A stretch of DNA of 64,000 nucleotides from Methanosarcina thermophila TM-1 (GTDB taxonomy: Archaea > Halobacteriota > Methanosarcinia > Methanosarcinales > Methanosarcinaceae). The stretch lies in contig NZ_CP009501.1 of assembly GCF_000969885.1 (NCBI RefSeq), positions 310,001 to 374,000 of the forward strand, in the 5' to 3' direction. Below are positions 25,399-34,876 of the stretch, in pieces; position 1 is the stretch's first letter, and each line of letters begins with the position of its first letter. The translations under genes and the position numbers were made by a program. The notes under the pieces are model-generated. The model was not told the DNA's origin. It saw nothing but the letters and a program-made list of their open reading frames with translations, and ran no database searches.

Positions 25399-28300
25399 TT
25401 ATTCTGCAAAATAGATCATTTTATTGGGCAGAACTGTCAGTTCGCTATCCTCGATTCCTGAAAGGATAAGTTTCTCTATCCTTCCCGAGGTATTTTTACG
25501 GGTAGTTTTTATCCCGAGAACCCTTGAAGTCTGGACAATAAGATCCTCAAGTGGGGTTGAATACTGGTTGTTCAGGACAAAACGAATAGCTTCTTTTATT
25601 TCCTCGTCGCAGATCCATTCGATTTTTGCAGGTGCGTCTCCAGCACGCCTGCGCAGGAGACAGGCAGGTTCCGAAACCGGCCAGTAAAACTCACCTTTTA
25701 CTCGAATTTTCCCGGAATTTTCGGCAGCCTCCACAGCATCATATATTCGCTGTTTTATCTTCCCGAGCATGCGGGGAATTCCTGTATGCGATTTTATCCG
25801 CTGCGGCAGGAGTTCTGCATGAATAGGACCCTCACATGCTACAATCCTTATAATTGCTTCCTCAAGCTGCTTATCAGAAACCTCAGAAAGATCTCTGGAT
25901 TGCGGAAGTCCTGAGGAAAGGCAGACTTGGTAAAGGGGTACCATCGCTTCTAATGAATTATCTTTCCCGGACTGTTTTTCAGGCTCGTTTTCTGGATAAT
26001 CATCTTCTAAGTCAGGTTCGGATTCAAAATAACCTTCCGAACCGTAGATATAAGCAAACTCATTAAGTCGCCTGCGCTTCTTTCTTTTCTCGGGAACTGA
26101 ACTGAAATCTATCTCAGGATAAGCCTGGAAGAAACTTACTTTCTCAGGCTCAGGCTCAGGTATGGGTTCAGTTCTGTCTTTGTCCGATCGAGGGTTTGCA
26201 TTAAATCTAAGAAGTTTTGATTTTCCTGACCTTCTCACAGGCTTCTTGCGGGAGTTTGCGTTGGCAACCTTAACCAGTGACTCTGCCCTTGAGGTCATTT
26301 CTGGCAGAAAGTCCTTACTTGAAGGGGCAGTAAGCCCTTCTTCCAGTCTGAAATATGCGCCTGAATAAGGCTCTTTAACTTCGGTTCCAAAGGAAGTCTC
26401 GGGAAGAAGTTCGGCTTCGAAAGATTCTGAAAGGGAGCTTCGGTCAAAAAACCCGGTTTCAAATTCCTCGCTACCTGCATTCTCATTACTTTCTGCGGGC
26501 AAAGCCGAAACAGAGAATACTGGGTTTTCAGGGGAATCCGAAAACTTTCCTGCAGGAGTGTAATTTAAGGGTTCAGCCCAGGAAGATGGTTCGTTTATAA
26601 CAGGAATTTCGGGCATGGCTTCGGGTTTTGCCTGTTGCTTTGCCTGTTTTACAGCTTCTCTTACAGCTTCAAGCAGTTTCTCCCTGCTTTCTTTCGGATG
26701 CAGGTACCAGTCCGTTGACCAGACTCTGTAGATCTTCCAGCCAAGCCCCTCGAGTACCTGCTGGCGCAGACGATCACGATCCCGTGCAACATGCAGGGAA
26801 TAATAATCTGCTCCGTCACACTCTATTCCAAGCACATAGTGTCCTGAATGAACAGGGTCAGGGACTGCAAGGTCGAGCCTGTAACCTGCGCAGCCTATCT
26901 GCCTGTGGACTTCGAAGCCATTTTCTGTCAGGAAAGCAAAAACTGCCTCTTCGAAAGGCAAATCGAAGGTTTCCCCACTGCATGCGGGCGAGGGAAGCCT
27001 GCCGCTCTCAGCAAACTCAAGGAAGACTTTCAGGGCTCGGAGCCCGAAAGGCGAATTTTCTTCCAGATTTAAATCCCTTGATGTAAAGTTTGAGAAAACA
27101 ACGCATTTTTCCCTGGCGCGTGTAATAAGAACATTGAGGCGTCTTTCCCCCCCTTCACGGTTAAGGGGACCGAAATTAAGAGAAAGCTTTCGGTTGCTAT
27201 CAAAACCGAAACCCACACTCAGAAATATGACATCCCTTTCATCGCCCTGAATAGTTTCGAGATTCTTAACGAAGAAGTGCTCTCCTTTTTCATTTACCGA
27301 ATTCAGGTCAAATCCCGGATTTACTTTAAGCAGGGCTTCGATTTCTTCCTGGATGGCTTCCTGCTGTTTCACATTAAAAGTCCCTACACCGAGGCTTTTG
27401 TCGGGATACCTGCTGAAGTGTTCGAGAACCGCCCTTGCAACAACTCTTGCTTCTAACCGATTAACTCCGCTTTTACCCCTGTCATAAACCGCATCCGGAA
27501 GGTGCACGAACTTCAGCCCGAGCTTTTCGTCTTTTTGCATTGGCGAAGGGTAAACATAGAGCTGGTTATCGTAAAATTCCTGATTTGAAATCGCGATAAG
27601 GGATTCATGCCTGCTCCTGTAGTGCCAGCGCAGGGTCTTTACCGGGAAGCTGCGTTTGCAGACATTCAGGATGCTTTCCATATCCCCGGCTGCAGTATAG
27701 TCATCTGGATCACTCTCAGGAGCGAGTACAGTATCGAAAAATTCTGTTGGAGGAAGCTGCTTTGAGTCTCCCATTACCACTACCTGTTTTCCGCGCAGGA
27801 GAGCTCCAACTGCATCTTCGGGTCTGACCTGACTTGCTTCGTCAAAGATTATCACATCAAAACGGGTGCTTCTGGGGTCAAGATACTGTGCAATGGAAAG
27901 CGGGCTCATCAGGAAACAGGGCTTGATCTTCTGAATGATGCCACCTGCTTTCTTCATAAGGGTGCGGATAGGCATATGCCCTCTTTTCCGGTTGAACTCA
28001 TTGAGTAAAATGCCTGCTTCCGAAGCCCTTGAAGCACCTGAATTCAATTTTGGGGCTTCTTCATAAGCCAAACAGATTACCCTTCTTTGGTTTTCCAGAA
28101 GCACTTTTTTGTCAAGTTCCCTGAACTTTTCAAGTTTACTTTCGTGCAGCTCACGGATGAAAGTAGAGAGCGCAGGTCTCTCCCTGAAGGCTCGATTCAG
28201 GAGGATCTCGGCGTAGTTACCTTCAAAAGCAGGAATCGCATCCGAGACATCAAGTTTTCCGGATTCAAGATCCTCTATCATAGGTGCTGCCTTTGTTTCC

Positions 28301-30759
28301 AGACATGCCTGCCGGTATCCGAGATACTGGCTCCAGAGTATCAGGGAAGAAGTTTCGTTTTTCCATTTCATTATACGGGATTTTAACAGGCTCAATTTTA
28401 CAGTTTCCAGGCTATGTCCAAACATTTTATTGAAATCCGCGCCTATTCGAATCCCAAACTTATTAAGTGACTCCAGAAACTCCTGCTTTGCAGCAAGCAC
28501 CCGGTTGGCTGCCGATTCAAGAGCTGTATTGTCAATTCCGGCTGCTATAAGCCTGAAACTTCTGTCCGTCAGAATTCCTTCTTTCAGGTATTTCCGGAAG
28601 GGAATTACCCACTGACTGTATTCCTCAAGGAGAGCAGGATCGCTTTCTAAACCTTTCCAGTAATCTCCAAAATACTTTTTACCTTTTGAATCCGAATTTT
28701 CAAGCTCCAGCCTGCAGGCCTTATATTCGGAAAGCGAAGCAAGATCAAGAAGGATTTTGCTGTCCCGCAAAGGTGCTCCTGAGCGATAGCAGGCTGAAAT
28801 CTCTTTCCTGAGCTTCCTGTATTTTGGGTTTAAAAACTTGAGGAGACTGCTGGAAAGCTCCTCGAATTTAGAGGTATCAAGATCAAAAATCGCAGGGTTA
28901 AAGGTTTTCTCCACAAAAGTCCTGAGCTCAATATACCGTCTGAAGCTCGAAAGCAGAGCGTCAGCCCCAGCTCTTGAGGTTTCAGATTCCCACTCCAGAT
29001 TCTGAAGCATTCTTTCAGGCAGGGGGTTTGTTTTCCCCAGAAGCCTTGCGGCTTCGATTGCAGTTTCAATTCCTTCGAGAGTTCTGGGCTTTGAGGTTGC
29101 AGAGAGGTCATTAAATGTTTTTATGGCTGTTTCCAGGGCTTCAAAAGCTGCTGCACATTCGTCTGTAAGGACTTCGATTTCTCCGAGATCTGAAGGCAGT
29201 ACGAGCCCAGGTTTGCAGCCATACCAGGGATTTTTCCGGATAGGACTGAGAAAAGGAAGTACCTGACCCAGTTTTTCCAGAACAGTTTTTGCATCGGTCC
29301 AGGCTTCAGGCTCCCAGGTTTCAGGCTCTTGAAATTTGTAAGCAGGCATTTTCAGATTTTTTGATTCGAAGTAAGCCTTTGTTTTCTCCCTTATGCCATA
29401 AAGGGTATAGAGGCTGGGATAGAGATTTCCAGCAGGCTTTCCAAGGGACAGGGCATACTGGTTGAGTTCATGTTTTAGCTTCTCGAGCTCATTGAGATCT
29501 CTGTCAGGGCGTATTGGGGAGGGGGCTGCACGATTCAGGGTTTTCTCCAGTTCTTCAAGCACGGCTTTTTTCCGGGTCTGGTTGCTGTGAATTTCAAGAC
29601 AGAGTTCTCCCAGACCAGCCGAGTCCAGCCTGCTCTTTACCACCTGAAGGGCAGCCATTTTTTCACTCACGAAAAGTACGCTTTTTCCCTGTGCTATAAG
29701 CTCTGCAATGGCATTAGCAATTGTCTGGGACTTGCCGGTTCCGGGCGGTCCCTCAACGACAAGATTCTTTCCGGCTTTTATGTCTTCAATAACCGCGATC
29801 TGGGAAGAATCGGCATCCATTATCAGGTACGTGTCTTTTGCTGAGAGTTTCAGGTCAACCTCATCTTCAAGGAAGCCGGAATCCTCACAATCGGGATCCC
29901 CAGGATTAAAAACTTTCTGAATCAGGGGATGGTCAGCAGGAGTCATGTCCTCAGGCCAGGTTGCAGGATCGAGATCCTTATACATTACAAATTTTTTGAA
30001 ATTAAAAAGGTCAAGACAGACCTCAGGCAGGAGTTTCCAGTCTTCTTTTTCGCGGATTTCCCGGGATACAGCCCTGAAGTATTCTTCAATGCCTGCAGCT
30101 TCTTCAGGCATCTCGAATTCGGGAAGAAAGATTCCAAATTCCTTCATTTTTGCCTGGAGAGTAATTGAAGTAAAGATTTCGTCTCCTGTCCACTGGATGC
30201 TGAAAACACGGCTTTTTCCTACGCGTTTGAGTTCGACAGGAACCAGGAGAAGGGGAGCTTTAGGATTTTTTACGGCTACCCTGCTGTCGTTCCACTGCAG
30301 AAAACCCAGAGCAAGGTAGAGCACAGGATATCCCTGTTCTTCAAAAATAGAATTTGCTTGATTAAAAACATAAAAAAGCTTCTTATCAAGGGTTTCGCTG
30401 TCATCCGGGGTTTCCAGGAAGGATTCAGAACGGAAACTCCGGATATTGTCTTCTTTCTGGGATCTGTCTTCTTCGGAAATAAGGGTTTTTCTTATTGTTC
30501 TCAAAAGTTTGCTTTCCTTTTCCGAAGTCTCATCTTCTTCCCCAGTTTTGGTTTTTCTTCCTTTCTTGGACCTGGTTTTTGCTCTGAACCTCAATGACTT
30601 TTCATGAAGGACAAAAAGTTCATAAATCTCTTCTGGCTTTCTGCCTGAGATTAAGATTGTCCTTCTCTGAGAAGGGCGGTAATTGAGAAGATTGTTTCGA
30701 AGGGACAGATCAAGCAAATTCTGCCTCAGTGCTTCCAATTCCTTAGCTACATCTACCAT
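25399..30759 (-). CDS. Giant DUF4011 - SF1 helicase - Vsr-like nuclease - DUF3320 protein
   Basis: 1,786 residues. Order: DUF4011-type N-terminus (LRQNLLDLSLRNNLLNYRP at residues 12-30); Walker A VVEGPPGTGKSQTIANAI near 338; a long helical insertion (400-930); Walker B VIIFDEASQVRPEDA near 970 with VVMGDSKQLPP; helicase motifs WHYRSRHESLIAIS, ETIQGDERDVIF and NVLITRAREKCVVFS; a Vsr/MTES_1575-type nuclease near 1256-1333 (GYRLDLAVPD, GIECDGADYY, VWSTDW); a Ser/Glu-rich linker (1340-1600); and a DUF3320 domain near 1630-1700. To my knowledge this is the domain order of the single-gene antiviral system called Hhe. All motifs are intact, so it is probably active in DNA degradation or surveillance. 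The preceding spacer carries hairpin repeat copy B. Confidence 0.9.
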   Translation of the reverse strand: MVDVAKELEALRQNLLDLSLRNNLLNYRPSQRRTILISGRKPEEIYELFVLHEKSLRFRAKTRSKKGRKTKTGEEDETSEKESKLLRTIRKTLISEEDRSQKEDNIRSFRSESFLETPDDSETLDKKLFYVFNQANSIFEEQGYPVLYLALGFLQWNDSRVAVKNPKAPLLLVPVELKRVGKSRVFSIQWTGDEIFTSITLQAKMKEFGIFLPEFEMPEEAAGIEEYFRAVSREIREKEDWKLLPEVCLDLFNFKKFVMYKDLDPATWPEDMTPADHPLIQKVFNPGDPDCEDSGFLEDEVDLKLSAKDTYLIMDADSSQIAVIEDIKAGKNLVVEGPPGTGKSQTIANAIAELIAQGKSVLFVSEKMAALQVVKSRLDSAGLGELCLEIHSNQTRKKAVLEELEKTLNRAAPSPIRPDRDLNELEKLKHELNQYALSLGKPAGNLYPSLYTLYGIREKTKAYFESKNLKMPAYKFQEPETWEPEAWTDAKTVLEKLGQVLPFLSPIRKNPWYGCKPGLVLPSDLGEIEVLTDECAAAFEALETAIKTFNDLSATSKPRTLEGIETAIEAARLLGKTNPLPERMLQNLEWESETSRAGADALLSSFRRYIELRTFVEKTFNPAIFDLDTSKFEELSSSLLKFLNPKYRKLRKEISACYRSGAPLRDSKILLDLASLSEYKACRLELENSDSKGKKYFGDYWKGLESDPALLEEYSQWVIPFRKYLKEGILTDRSFRLIAAGIDNTALESAANRVLAAKQEFLESLNKFGIRIGADFNKMFGHSLETVKLSLLKSRIMKWKNETSSLILWSQYLGYRQACLETKAAPMIEDLESGKLDVSDAIPAFEGNYAEILLNRAFRERPALSTFIRELHESKLEKFRELDKKVLLENQRRVICLAYEEAPKLNSGASRASEAGILLNEFNRKRGHMPIRTLMKKAGGIIQKIKPCFLMSPLSIAQYLDPRSTRFDVIIFDEASQVRPEDAVGALLRGKQVVVMGDSKQLPPTEFFDTVLAPESDPDDYTAAGDMESILNVCKRSFPVKTLRWHYRSRHESLIAISNQEFYDNQLYVYPSPMQKDEKLGLKFVHLPDAVYDRGKSGVNRLEARVVARAVLEHFSRYPDKSLGVGTFNVKQQEAIQEEIEALLKVNPGFDLNSVNEKGEHFFVKNLETIQGDERDVIFLSVGFGFDSNRKLSLNFGPLNREGGERRLNVLITRAREKCVVFSNFTSRDLNLEENSPFGLRALKVFLEFAESGRLPSPACSGETFDLPFEEAVFAFLTENGFEVHRQIGCAGYRLDLAVPDPVHSGHYVLGIECDGADYYSLHVARDRDRLRQQVLEGLGWKIYRVWSTDWYLHPKESREKLLEAVREAVKQAKQQAKPEAMPEIPVINEPSSWAEPLNYTPAGKFSDSPENPVFSVSALPAESNENAGSEEFETGFFDRSSLSESFEAELLPETSFGTEVKEPYSGAYFRLEEGLTAPSSKDFLPEMTSRAESLVKVANANSRKKPVRRSGKSKLLRFNANPRSDKDRTEPIPEPEPEKVSFFQAYPEIDFSSVPEKRKKRRRLNEFAYIYGSEGYFESEPDLEDDYPENEPEKQSGKDNSLEAMVPLYQVCLSSGLPQSRDLSEVSDKQLEEAIIRIVACEGPIHAELLPQRIKSHTGIPRMLGKIKQRIYDAVEAAENSGKIRVKGEFYWPVSEPACLLRRRAGDAPAKIEWICDEEIKEAIRFVLNNQYSTPLEDLIVQTSRVLGIKTTRKNTSGRIEKLILSGIEDSELTVLPNKMIYFAE

Positions 30760-31039
30760 AAGAATACCAGGTTCTTTTCAAATAATCAATGAATGTATAC
30801 GATAAATAAGATGCAGAACATTTATTTAATAAATTTTACTCTGTTCTGCCAGCCATAAAGTTTGGAATGGAGGAGAAATACAACCCGGCTCGATGAGAGC
30901 TCCTTTAAAAGGAACATATTTAAGAATAATACATTTAAGAATATTTTCCTTCTTATATCTGAAAACAATTCCTCTACTATTAGAGTTTTTCTTTATGTTA
31001 CGATTACTCCTCCCAGAGCTTTGAACGCAGTTATTGTGT
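30760..31039. other. Upstream spacer of the giant helicase gene
   Basis: AT-rich region that must hold the helicase promoter (TATA-like stretches near 30800-30830). Overlapping open stretches on the minus strand across 30826-31247 run through the hairpin repeat and are not credible genes. Confidence 0.35.
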
Positions 31040-31231
31040 CGAAACCGTTGCGCCGGTTTATCACCAAGCGTTGCGCCGCTTGACCACGCCGTTGCTTGGG
31101 GTTTTCGCTCAAGCCTTTTTTGAAAAGGCTTGTGATCAAACTTTTTTCTAAAAAGTTTGTGATCAAATATTTTTTCCAAAAAGTTTGCGCTGCAACCTTT
31201 TTATGAAAAGGCTTGCCGAAACCGTTGTTCC
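31040..31231. repeat. Interspersed hairpin repeat, copy B
   Basis: Core 31060-31215 matches copy A (20420-20540). The shared units include TTGACCACGCCGT, TTTTCGCTCAAGCCTTTTTT, AAAAGGCTTGTGATCAA and TGCGCTGCAACC. Copy B has an extra unit (CTTTTTTCTAAAAAGTTTGT then GATCAA). The edges AAACCGTTGCGCCGGTTT (31042-31059) and AAACCGTTGTTCCGGTTT (31219-31236) are two similar hairpins bracketing the element, so the whole is a chain of four or five hairpins between direct repeats. Confidence 0.75.
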
Positions 31232-31259
31232 GGTTTATAACGCTCATGAGCCCTGTTAA

Positions 31260-31412
31260 TTAAAGAATCGAATTTGTGAATATGGTTGTCACCTCGAGGA
31301 GGGGCTCGAGAAGGTTCTTGATAAGCCCTGTTTCAGGAGACTGCCATATACCAAAAAGCGCAAACAGCCCGAAAAGAGATACCCGGGTTGCTGGCAGCCT
31401 TTTATAAATCAC
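31260..31412 (-). CDS. Possible 50-residue membrane peptide or gene fragment
   Basis: A GTG at 31412 opens a 50-codon minus-strand frame to TAA at 31260-31262: basic start, hydrophobic span (VSLFGLFALFGIW), then an amphipathic LIKNLLEPLLEVTTIF. Composition looks coding, but a ribosome site is lacking and a stop is just upstream. It lies about 290 bases beyond the stop of the downstream-facing tatC. It could be a remnant. No family recognised. Confidence 0.3.
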   Translation of the reverse strand: MIYKRLPATRVSLFGLFALFGIWQSPETGLIKNLLEPLLEVTTIFTNSIL

Positions 31413-31522
31413 GACTTAGCAACACTGTCAAAAAAATCATTTTATAAAAGTAATTTCGATAATCTTAAATCCTGTCAAAACAAAATATATGGCGGATAGG
31501 CGAGTGCGGAAAAGATTAATAA

Positions 31523-31578
31523 AAGGCGTGTTTGGGTTGCTTTCTCAACTATCATCACATCACCCCCAAACACGCCTT
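31523..31578. terminator. Strong hairpin beyond tatC
   Basis: AAGGCGTGTTTGGG (31523-31536) and CCCAAACACGCCTT (31565-31578) are perfect 14-base inverted repeats with a 28-base loop, about 130 bases downstream of the minus-strand tatC stop. A T-rich stretch follows on the minus strand only weakly. It may be a transcript end structure or a remnant of a mobile element end. Confidence 0.4.
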
Positions 31579-31705
31579 GCCTCATGTTCGTGTATCTTCC
31601 TGAAGCCACCCACTTTTTTTTGCTGCTTTTCTTTTTTCAGCTTTGGGAATTACAGATCTTCCCTCATACTCTTTTACTGTATCCTTTTTTTAATTTCCTC
31701 GTGAT

Positions 31706-32491
31706 TTAGTTTTTCCTCGTAGCCCCGAATGCAGATGCCGACGTGTTAGACTTGGGAAGTTTGCTCTTGACTCCAAGTATCCTGACAATAATCAGGCTTA
31801 TTTCAAAGAAGATTACCATGGGCACGGCAAGCATTATCTGACTGAATACATCCGCTCCCGGGGTTATGGCGGCTGCAATAATCATTATAAGGACATAAAG
31901 ATGCTTTCTATAAGTTACAAGTGTGCTGTATTTTACAAATCCATTTCGGGTAAGGAAGGTGAGTATTATCGGAAGTTCGAATACCAGACCGAACATTGCC
32001 GTTCCTGTGGCTACGAACGAGATGAACTTGAAGATAGAATAAGTTGCAGTTACCCCTGAACCGGCTGCATCCATATAGAGGTATTTGAGGAAGAGGGGCA
32101 GCATGAGGAAGTAGGCATATGAAGCCCCGAGGATGAACATAATAATGGCACTGATGCCCAGTACAACAATCTGACCTTTTCCTATCGAGATTGGAATCCG
32201 AATTGAGTACCGCCTCGAAATAGCCCTGTAGATATAAAATGCGATAAGAGGCAGGGTAATGAGCAGCCCTATTAACACCGATAGTTTGAGCTGCAGCATC
32301 ATTACTTCCAGAGGGGAAATGTAAATAAGTTTTGCACCCTCTGGGAGGAGATCTTCTTTCATCCTTTCTATCAGGGGTCCGGTAAACTGAAATGAGAGAA
32401 TTATACCTGTAATAAGGACCCCTGCAATCACAAGTAGCTTATTTCGCAGGGTCAGCAGGATTACACTGAGATTTTCAATGGCTTCAGACAT
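31706..32491 (-). CDS. tatC: Twin-arginine translocase subunit TatC (copy 1)
   Basis: 261 residues, six predicted spans, with the TatC pattern: an N-terminal amphipathic segment ending LRNKLLVIAGV, the periplasmic ISPLEVMMLQLKLSV motif (conserved Pro-Leu-Glu and small-residue helix), LGASYAYFLMLP and GLVFELPIILTF with the conserved Glu. TatC binds the RR signal of folded exported proteins. This copy faces away from the tatC-tatA-tatA cluster, with nearly 900 bases of AT-rich DNA between the two tatC starts. The C-terminus carries a basic tail (KSKLPKSNTS). Confidence 0.9.
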   Translation of the reverse strand: MSEAIENLSVILLTLRNKLLVIAGVLITGIILSFQFTGPLIERMKEDLLPEGAKLIYISPLEVMMLQLKLSVLIGLLITLPLIAFYIYRAISRRYSIRIPISIGKGQIVVLGISAIIMFILGASYAYFLMLPLFLKYLYMDAAGSGVTATYSIFKFISFVATGTAMFGLVFELPIILTFLTRNGFVKYSTLVTYRKHLYVLIMIIAAAITPGADVFSQIMLAVPMVIFFEISLIIVRILGVKSKLPKSNTSASAFGATRKN

Positions 32492-32789
32492 ATGGAGTAC
32501 CTATCCGGAAAAGCAAAAGAAAGTTCCTTCTCCCGTTTAAGGGAATTCTGGTTCATTGCAGGAGCCCAGGGCAAGGAGAACTATTCACTGCAGTGGTTCT
32601 TATCATCAACTTTCTTTTACCTATTTTGTTTTTTCGTTCTTGGTTTGTTTGGCTCTTTTCACGGAATCCTTTGAATGTTCCACGGAACTGCCAGCCATCC
32701 AGGAGGAATTCGGTTAAAGAGAGCCAAAGTTCGAGTATGTGATAAGGATGGCAAAGTGCAGATGACCGGGAAATAGCAGTTACCTTAAT

Positions 32790-33060
32790 AAGTTACCTAA
32801 ATAGGTTATATTAATTATAATAAATATATTATATTAATTATCTTAATCGAGTTTTATAATCCTTCAGATTATATCAACTATCTTAATCTGATTAAGTAAT
32901 TACCATAACTATATTAAACAAATTTCTCAAATAAATTATATCAATTGCGATAACTATATTATATAAATTATCTTAATTAGGTTATATTAATTACCATGAT
33001 GCAATAAAATAATTATCTTAATTTGGTTATATTAATCATTTTAAGTGTTTTCCATTATAT
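32790..33060. repeat. Degenerate AT repeat array
   Basis: Repeated variants of GGTTATATTAATTA and TTATCTTAATT recur about seven times (for example near 32809, 32843, 32958, 32970, 33010 and 33025). There is almost no GC. It resembles decayed tandem duplication rather than a designed operator. Confidence 0.5.
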
Positions 33061-33212
33061 TTAGTAACTCAGCTGCCATAAGTTTTCAGGTACGCCCTTC
33101 TTAAGGTATGCTATAATCAAATATAAAAAATGCAGTAGAAGATATTACGAAAAGAAACCGTGAAATGAACTTCAAGTTCCCCTGCACAGGCAAATCGGAA
33201 CCCTGGCAGAAG

Positions 33213-33310
33213 GTTTGTAGATTCACATTTAATAGTATTTACATTTAATAAGATTCAGATTAATAATATTTACATTTGATAAGATTCACATTTAATAATA
33301 TTACATTTAA
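33213..33310. repeat. Tandem repeat of TTCACATTTAATA-type units
   Basis: Units beginning GATTCACATTTAATAGTATT, then TACATTTAATAAGATTCAGA, TTAATAATATTTACATTTGA and TAAGATTCACATTTAATAAT follow each other to about 33310, ending 50 bases before the second tatC. It forms an AT-rich promoter-proximal block. Confidence 0.6.
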
Positions 33311-33360
33311 TATTATGTTCCGATATTAATATATTTATCCAGTACATATGAGCGGAAAAA

Positions 33361-34143
33361 ATGGACTCACAGCACACAGACAACGGAAAAATAATTTCTA
33401 CCGGACAGGTATCGGGAACGAATATTTATACCTCAGGTGTTCCGGGAGATATTGAAGTACCTATTACTGCCCACCTGTTCGAGCTAAGGAACCGGCTGGC
33501 AATCGTTTTAGTCTGGCTCTTTCTGGGAATAATTCTCGCTTTTCCATTTTCGGCAAAAGGGATGCTGCTTCTCTGGAAGGAGTTTATAAGTACTGACCTT
33601 TACATGACAGCATACTCCCCCCTTGAATGGACTTTTGCCCGCCTCAAGCTCTGCCTGGTCTTCGCCCTTGCAATCTCAGTTCCGCAGTTCTTCTACCAGC
33701 TTTATAGATTTGCGGGCAAGGGACTTTATCCGCATGAGAAACGGTTTTTCCTCAAGGTTATTCCGGCGTCTTTCCTGCTTTTTCTCTTCGGAGTGGCTCT
33801 GGGTTACTTTGTTGTCCTGCCTGTGATGTTCAAATACATCCTCCTTTACTCGGGCGATATGGCTACAGCTCAGCTCTCAGTTCAGAACACCCTCTCAGCC
33901 GTAACTACGATCCTGGCAGGCTTCGGAATTGTGTTCCAACTTCCCCTGCTTTTAGTCTTTGCCGTAAAGATGGGGCTTGTGGAGTACCAGACCCTCAAAA
34001 AGCAGAGAATACTGGTCTACAGTATAATTCTGGCAGTTTCGTTATTTCTATCCCCAGATCCAACTTTTATCGCCCAGATGGTTGTAGCACTTCTACTGGG
34101 ATTACTGTTTGAGTTCAGCCTGCTGCTTGTCAGGTTATTTTGA
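33361..34143 (+). CDS. tatC: Twin-arginine translocase subunit TatC (copy 2)
   Basis: 260 residues. A 40-residue hydrophilic N-terminal extension precedes the classical TatC start PITAHLFELRNRL. The periplasmic motif is YSPLEWTFARLKL, followed by PQFFYQLYRFAGKGLYPHEK, FGVALGYFVVLP and FGIVFQLPLLLV; here the usual Glu in the last motif is Gln. CGGAAAAA precedes the ATG. It is followed by two tatA genes in the same direction and is probably the main TatC of the cluster. Having two divergent copies suggests separate substrates or heteromeric complexes. Confidence 0.92.
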   Translation: MDSQHTDNGKIISTGQVSGTNIYTSGVPGDIEVPITAHLFELRNRLAIVLVWLFLGIILAFPFSAKGMLLLWKEFISTDLYMTAYSPLEWTFARLKLCLVFALAISVPQFFYQLYRFAGKGLYPHEKRFFLKVIPASFLLFLFGVALGYFVVLPVMFKYILLYSGDMATAQLSVQNTLSAVTTILAGFGIVFQLPLLLVFAVKMGLVEYQTLKKQRILVYSIILAVSLFLSPDPTFIAQMVVALLLGLLFEFSLLLVRLF

Positions 34144-34272
34144 GATTAGTCTGTCTATTTAATATAATTTCTTTCTTTTAAAATATAAACTACTCTAAAA
34201 AACCTCAAAGTAAGCCAGTCCACCGATCTTTTTACAAGAACTTTTATATTTGATTGTTGATAATAACCAGCA

Positions 34273-34614
34273 ATGATAGGTACACCAGAATTGATAGCAA
34301 TCATCGTTGCTGCTCTCTTCCTCTTTGGACCCCAGAAGCTTCCTGAGCTTGCACGGTCTTTGGGAAGTGCAATGGGAGAATTTAAAAAAGCACAGCGTGC
34401 GGCTGAGCTTGATCTCACTCAATTCGATGCCTATACCCAAAAATCCAGTAATACGGCAGCTCCAGGAGAGAAAGAGAAGGAACAAGAGGACACTCCGGGC
34501 AGCAGTAAAGAAGCAAAAACTGATGCAGGTTTAAATGTCAATAATACAGGCATGGAAAATTCGCTCGAAGCCGAAAAATCTGCCACTGGACCGGAAGAGC
34601 CCAGAAAAAACTGA
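34273..34614 (+). CDS. tatA: Twin-arginine translocase subunit TatA (copy 1)
   Basis: 113 residues: short periplasmic start, one membrane helix (LIAIIVAALFLFG), the FGPQKLPELARSLGSAMGEFKKA amphipathic hinge typical of TatA, then a hydrophilic acidic tail rich in Glu, Lys and Asn. TatA oligomers form the translocation patch with TatC. It lies 129 bases after tatC. Start ATG at 34273, with no strong ribosome site. Confidence 0.93.
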   Translation: MIGTPELIAIIVAALFLFGPQKLPELARSLGSAMGEFKKAQRAAELDLTQFDAYTQKSSNTAAPGEKEKEQEDTPGSSKEAKTDAGLNVNNTGMENSLEAEKSATGPEEPRKN

Positions 34615-34876
34615 AATTCAGGACTTAGCTGTGATGAAAAGAAGGTCTGGAGGATAGATTTAAGGAGAGAGCCAGGGAGATAGACTGAATGGAAAAATGA
34701 AATAAAAAGAGTTAAATATATAAAATATCTTACATAAAATATCTTATAACAAATAAAGTAGAAGCTTTATATATTATAAAAAAACTTAGCTTAACTTAGC
34801 TATATTTAAAATTTTTATCCCATTATTGCTGAATCAATTATATTTATTTAAGAAAGCGATAGTTGAGGCCAAGCCA

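Larger units (their letters stand above)
32492..33360. other. Long AT-rich divergent region between two tatC genes
   Basis: Noncoding apart from a possible 33-codon frame at 32675-32776 (M-F-H-G-T-A-S-H, then KRAKVRVCDKDGKVQMTGK) that has only a weak ribosome site. From 32790 to 33060 the DNA is extremely AT-rich with many variants of TTATCTTAATTAGGTTATAT, and 33213-33310 carries tandem TTTACATTTAATAAGATTCA-like units. The promoters for both tatC genes must lie here. Confidence 0.5.

Noticed and set aside
30826-31247. Overlapping minus-strand open frames upstream of the helicase gene
   Set aside because: They are created by the hairpin repeat copy B; repetitive Lys/Phe composition and no ribosome site.
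31489-31704. 71-codon plus-strand open frame
   Set aside because: It spans the 14-base inverted repeat beyond tatC and has no ribosome site.
32675-32776. 33-codon plus-strand frame between the tatC genes
   Set aside because: The upstream purine signal is weak, the product is very short and no family is recognised; it is mentioned only within the spacer entry.
33213-33310. CRISPR array in the repeated AT-rich region
   Set aside because: Units are degenerate, AT-only, contiguous and without unique spacers.
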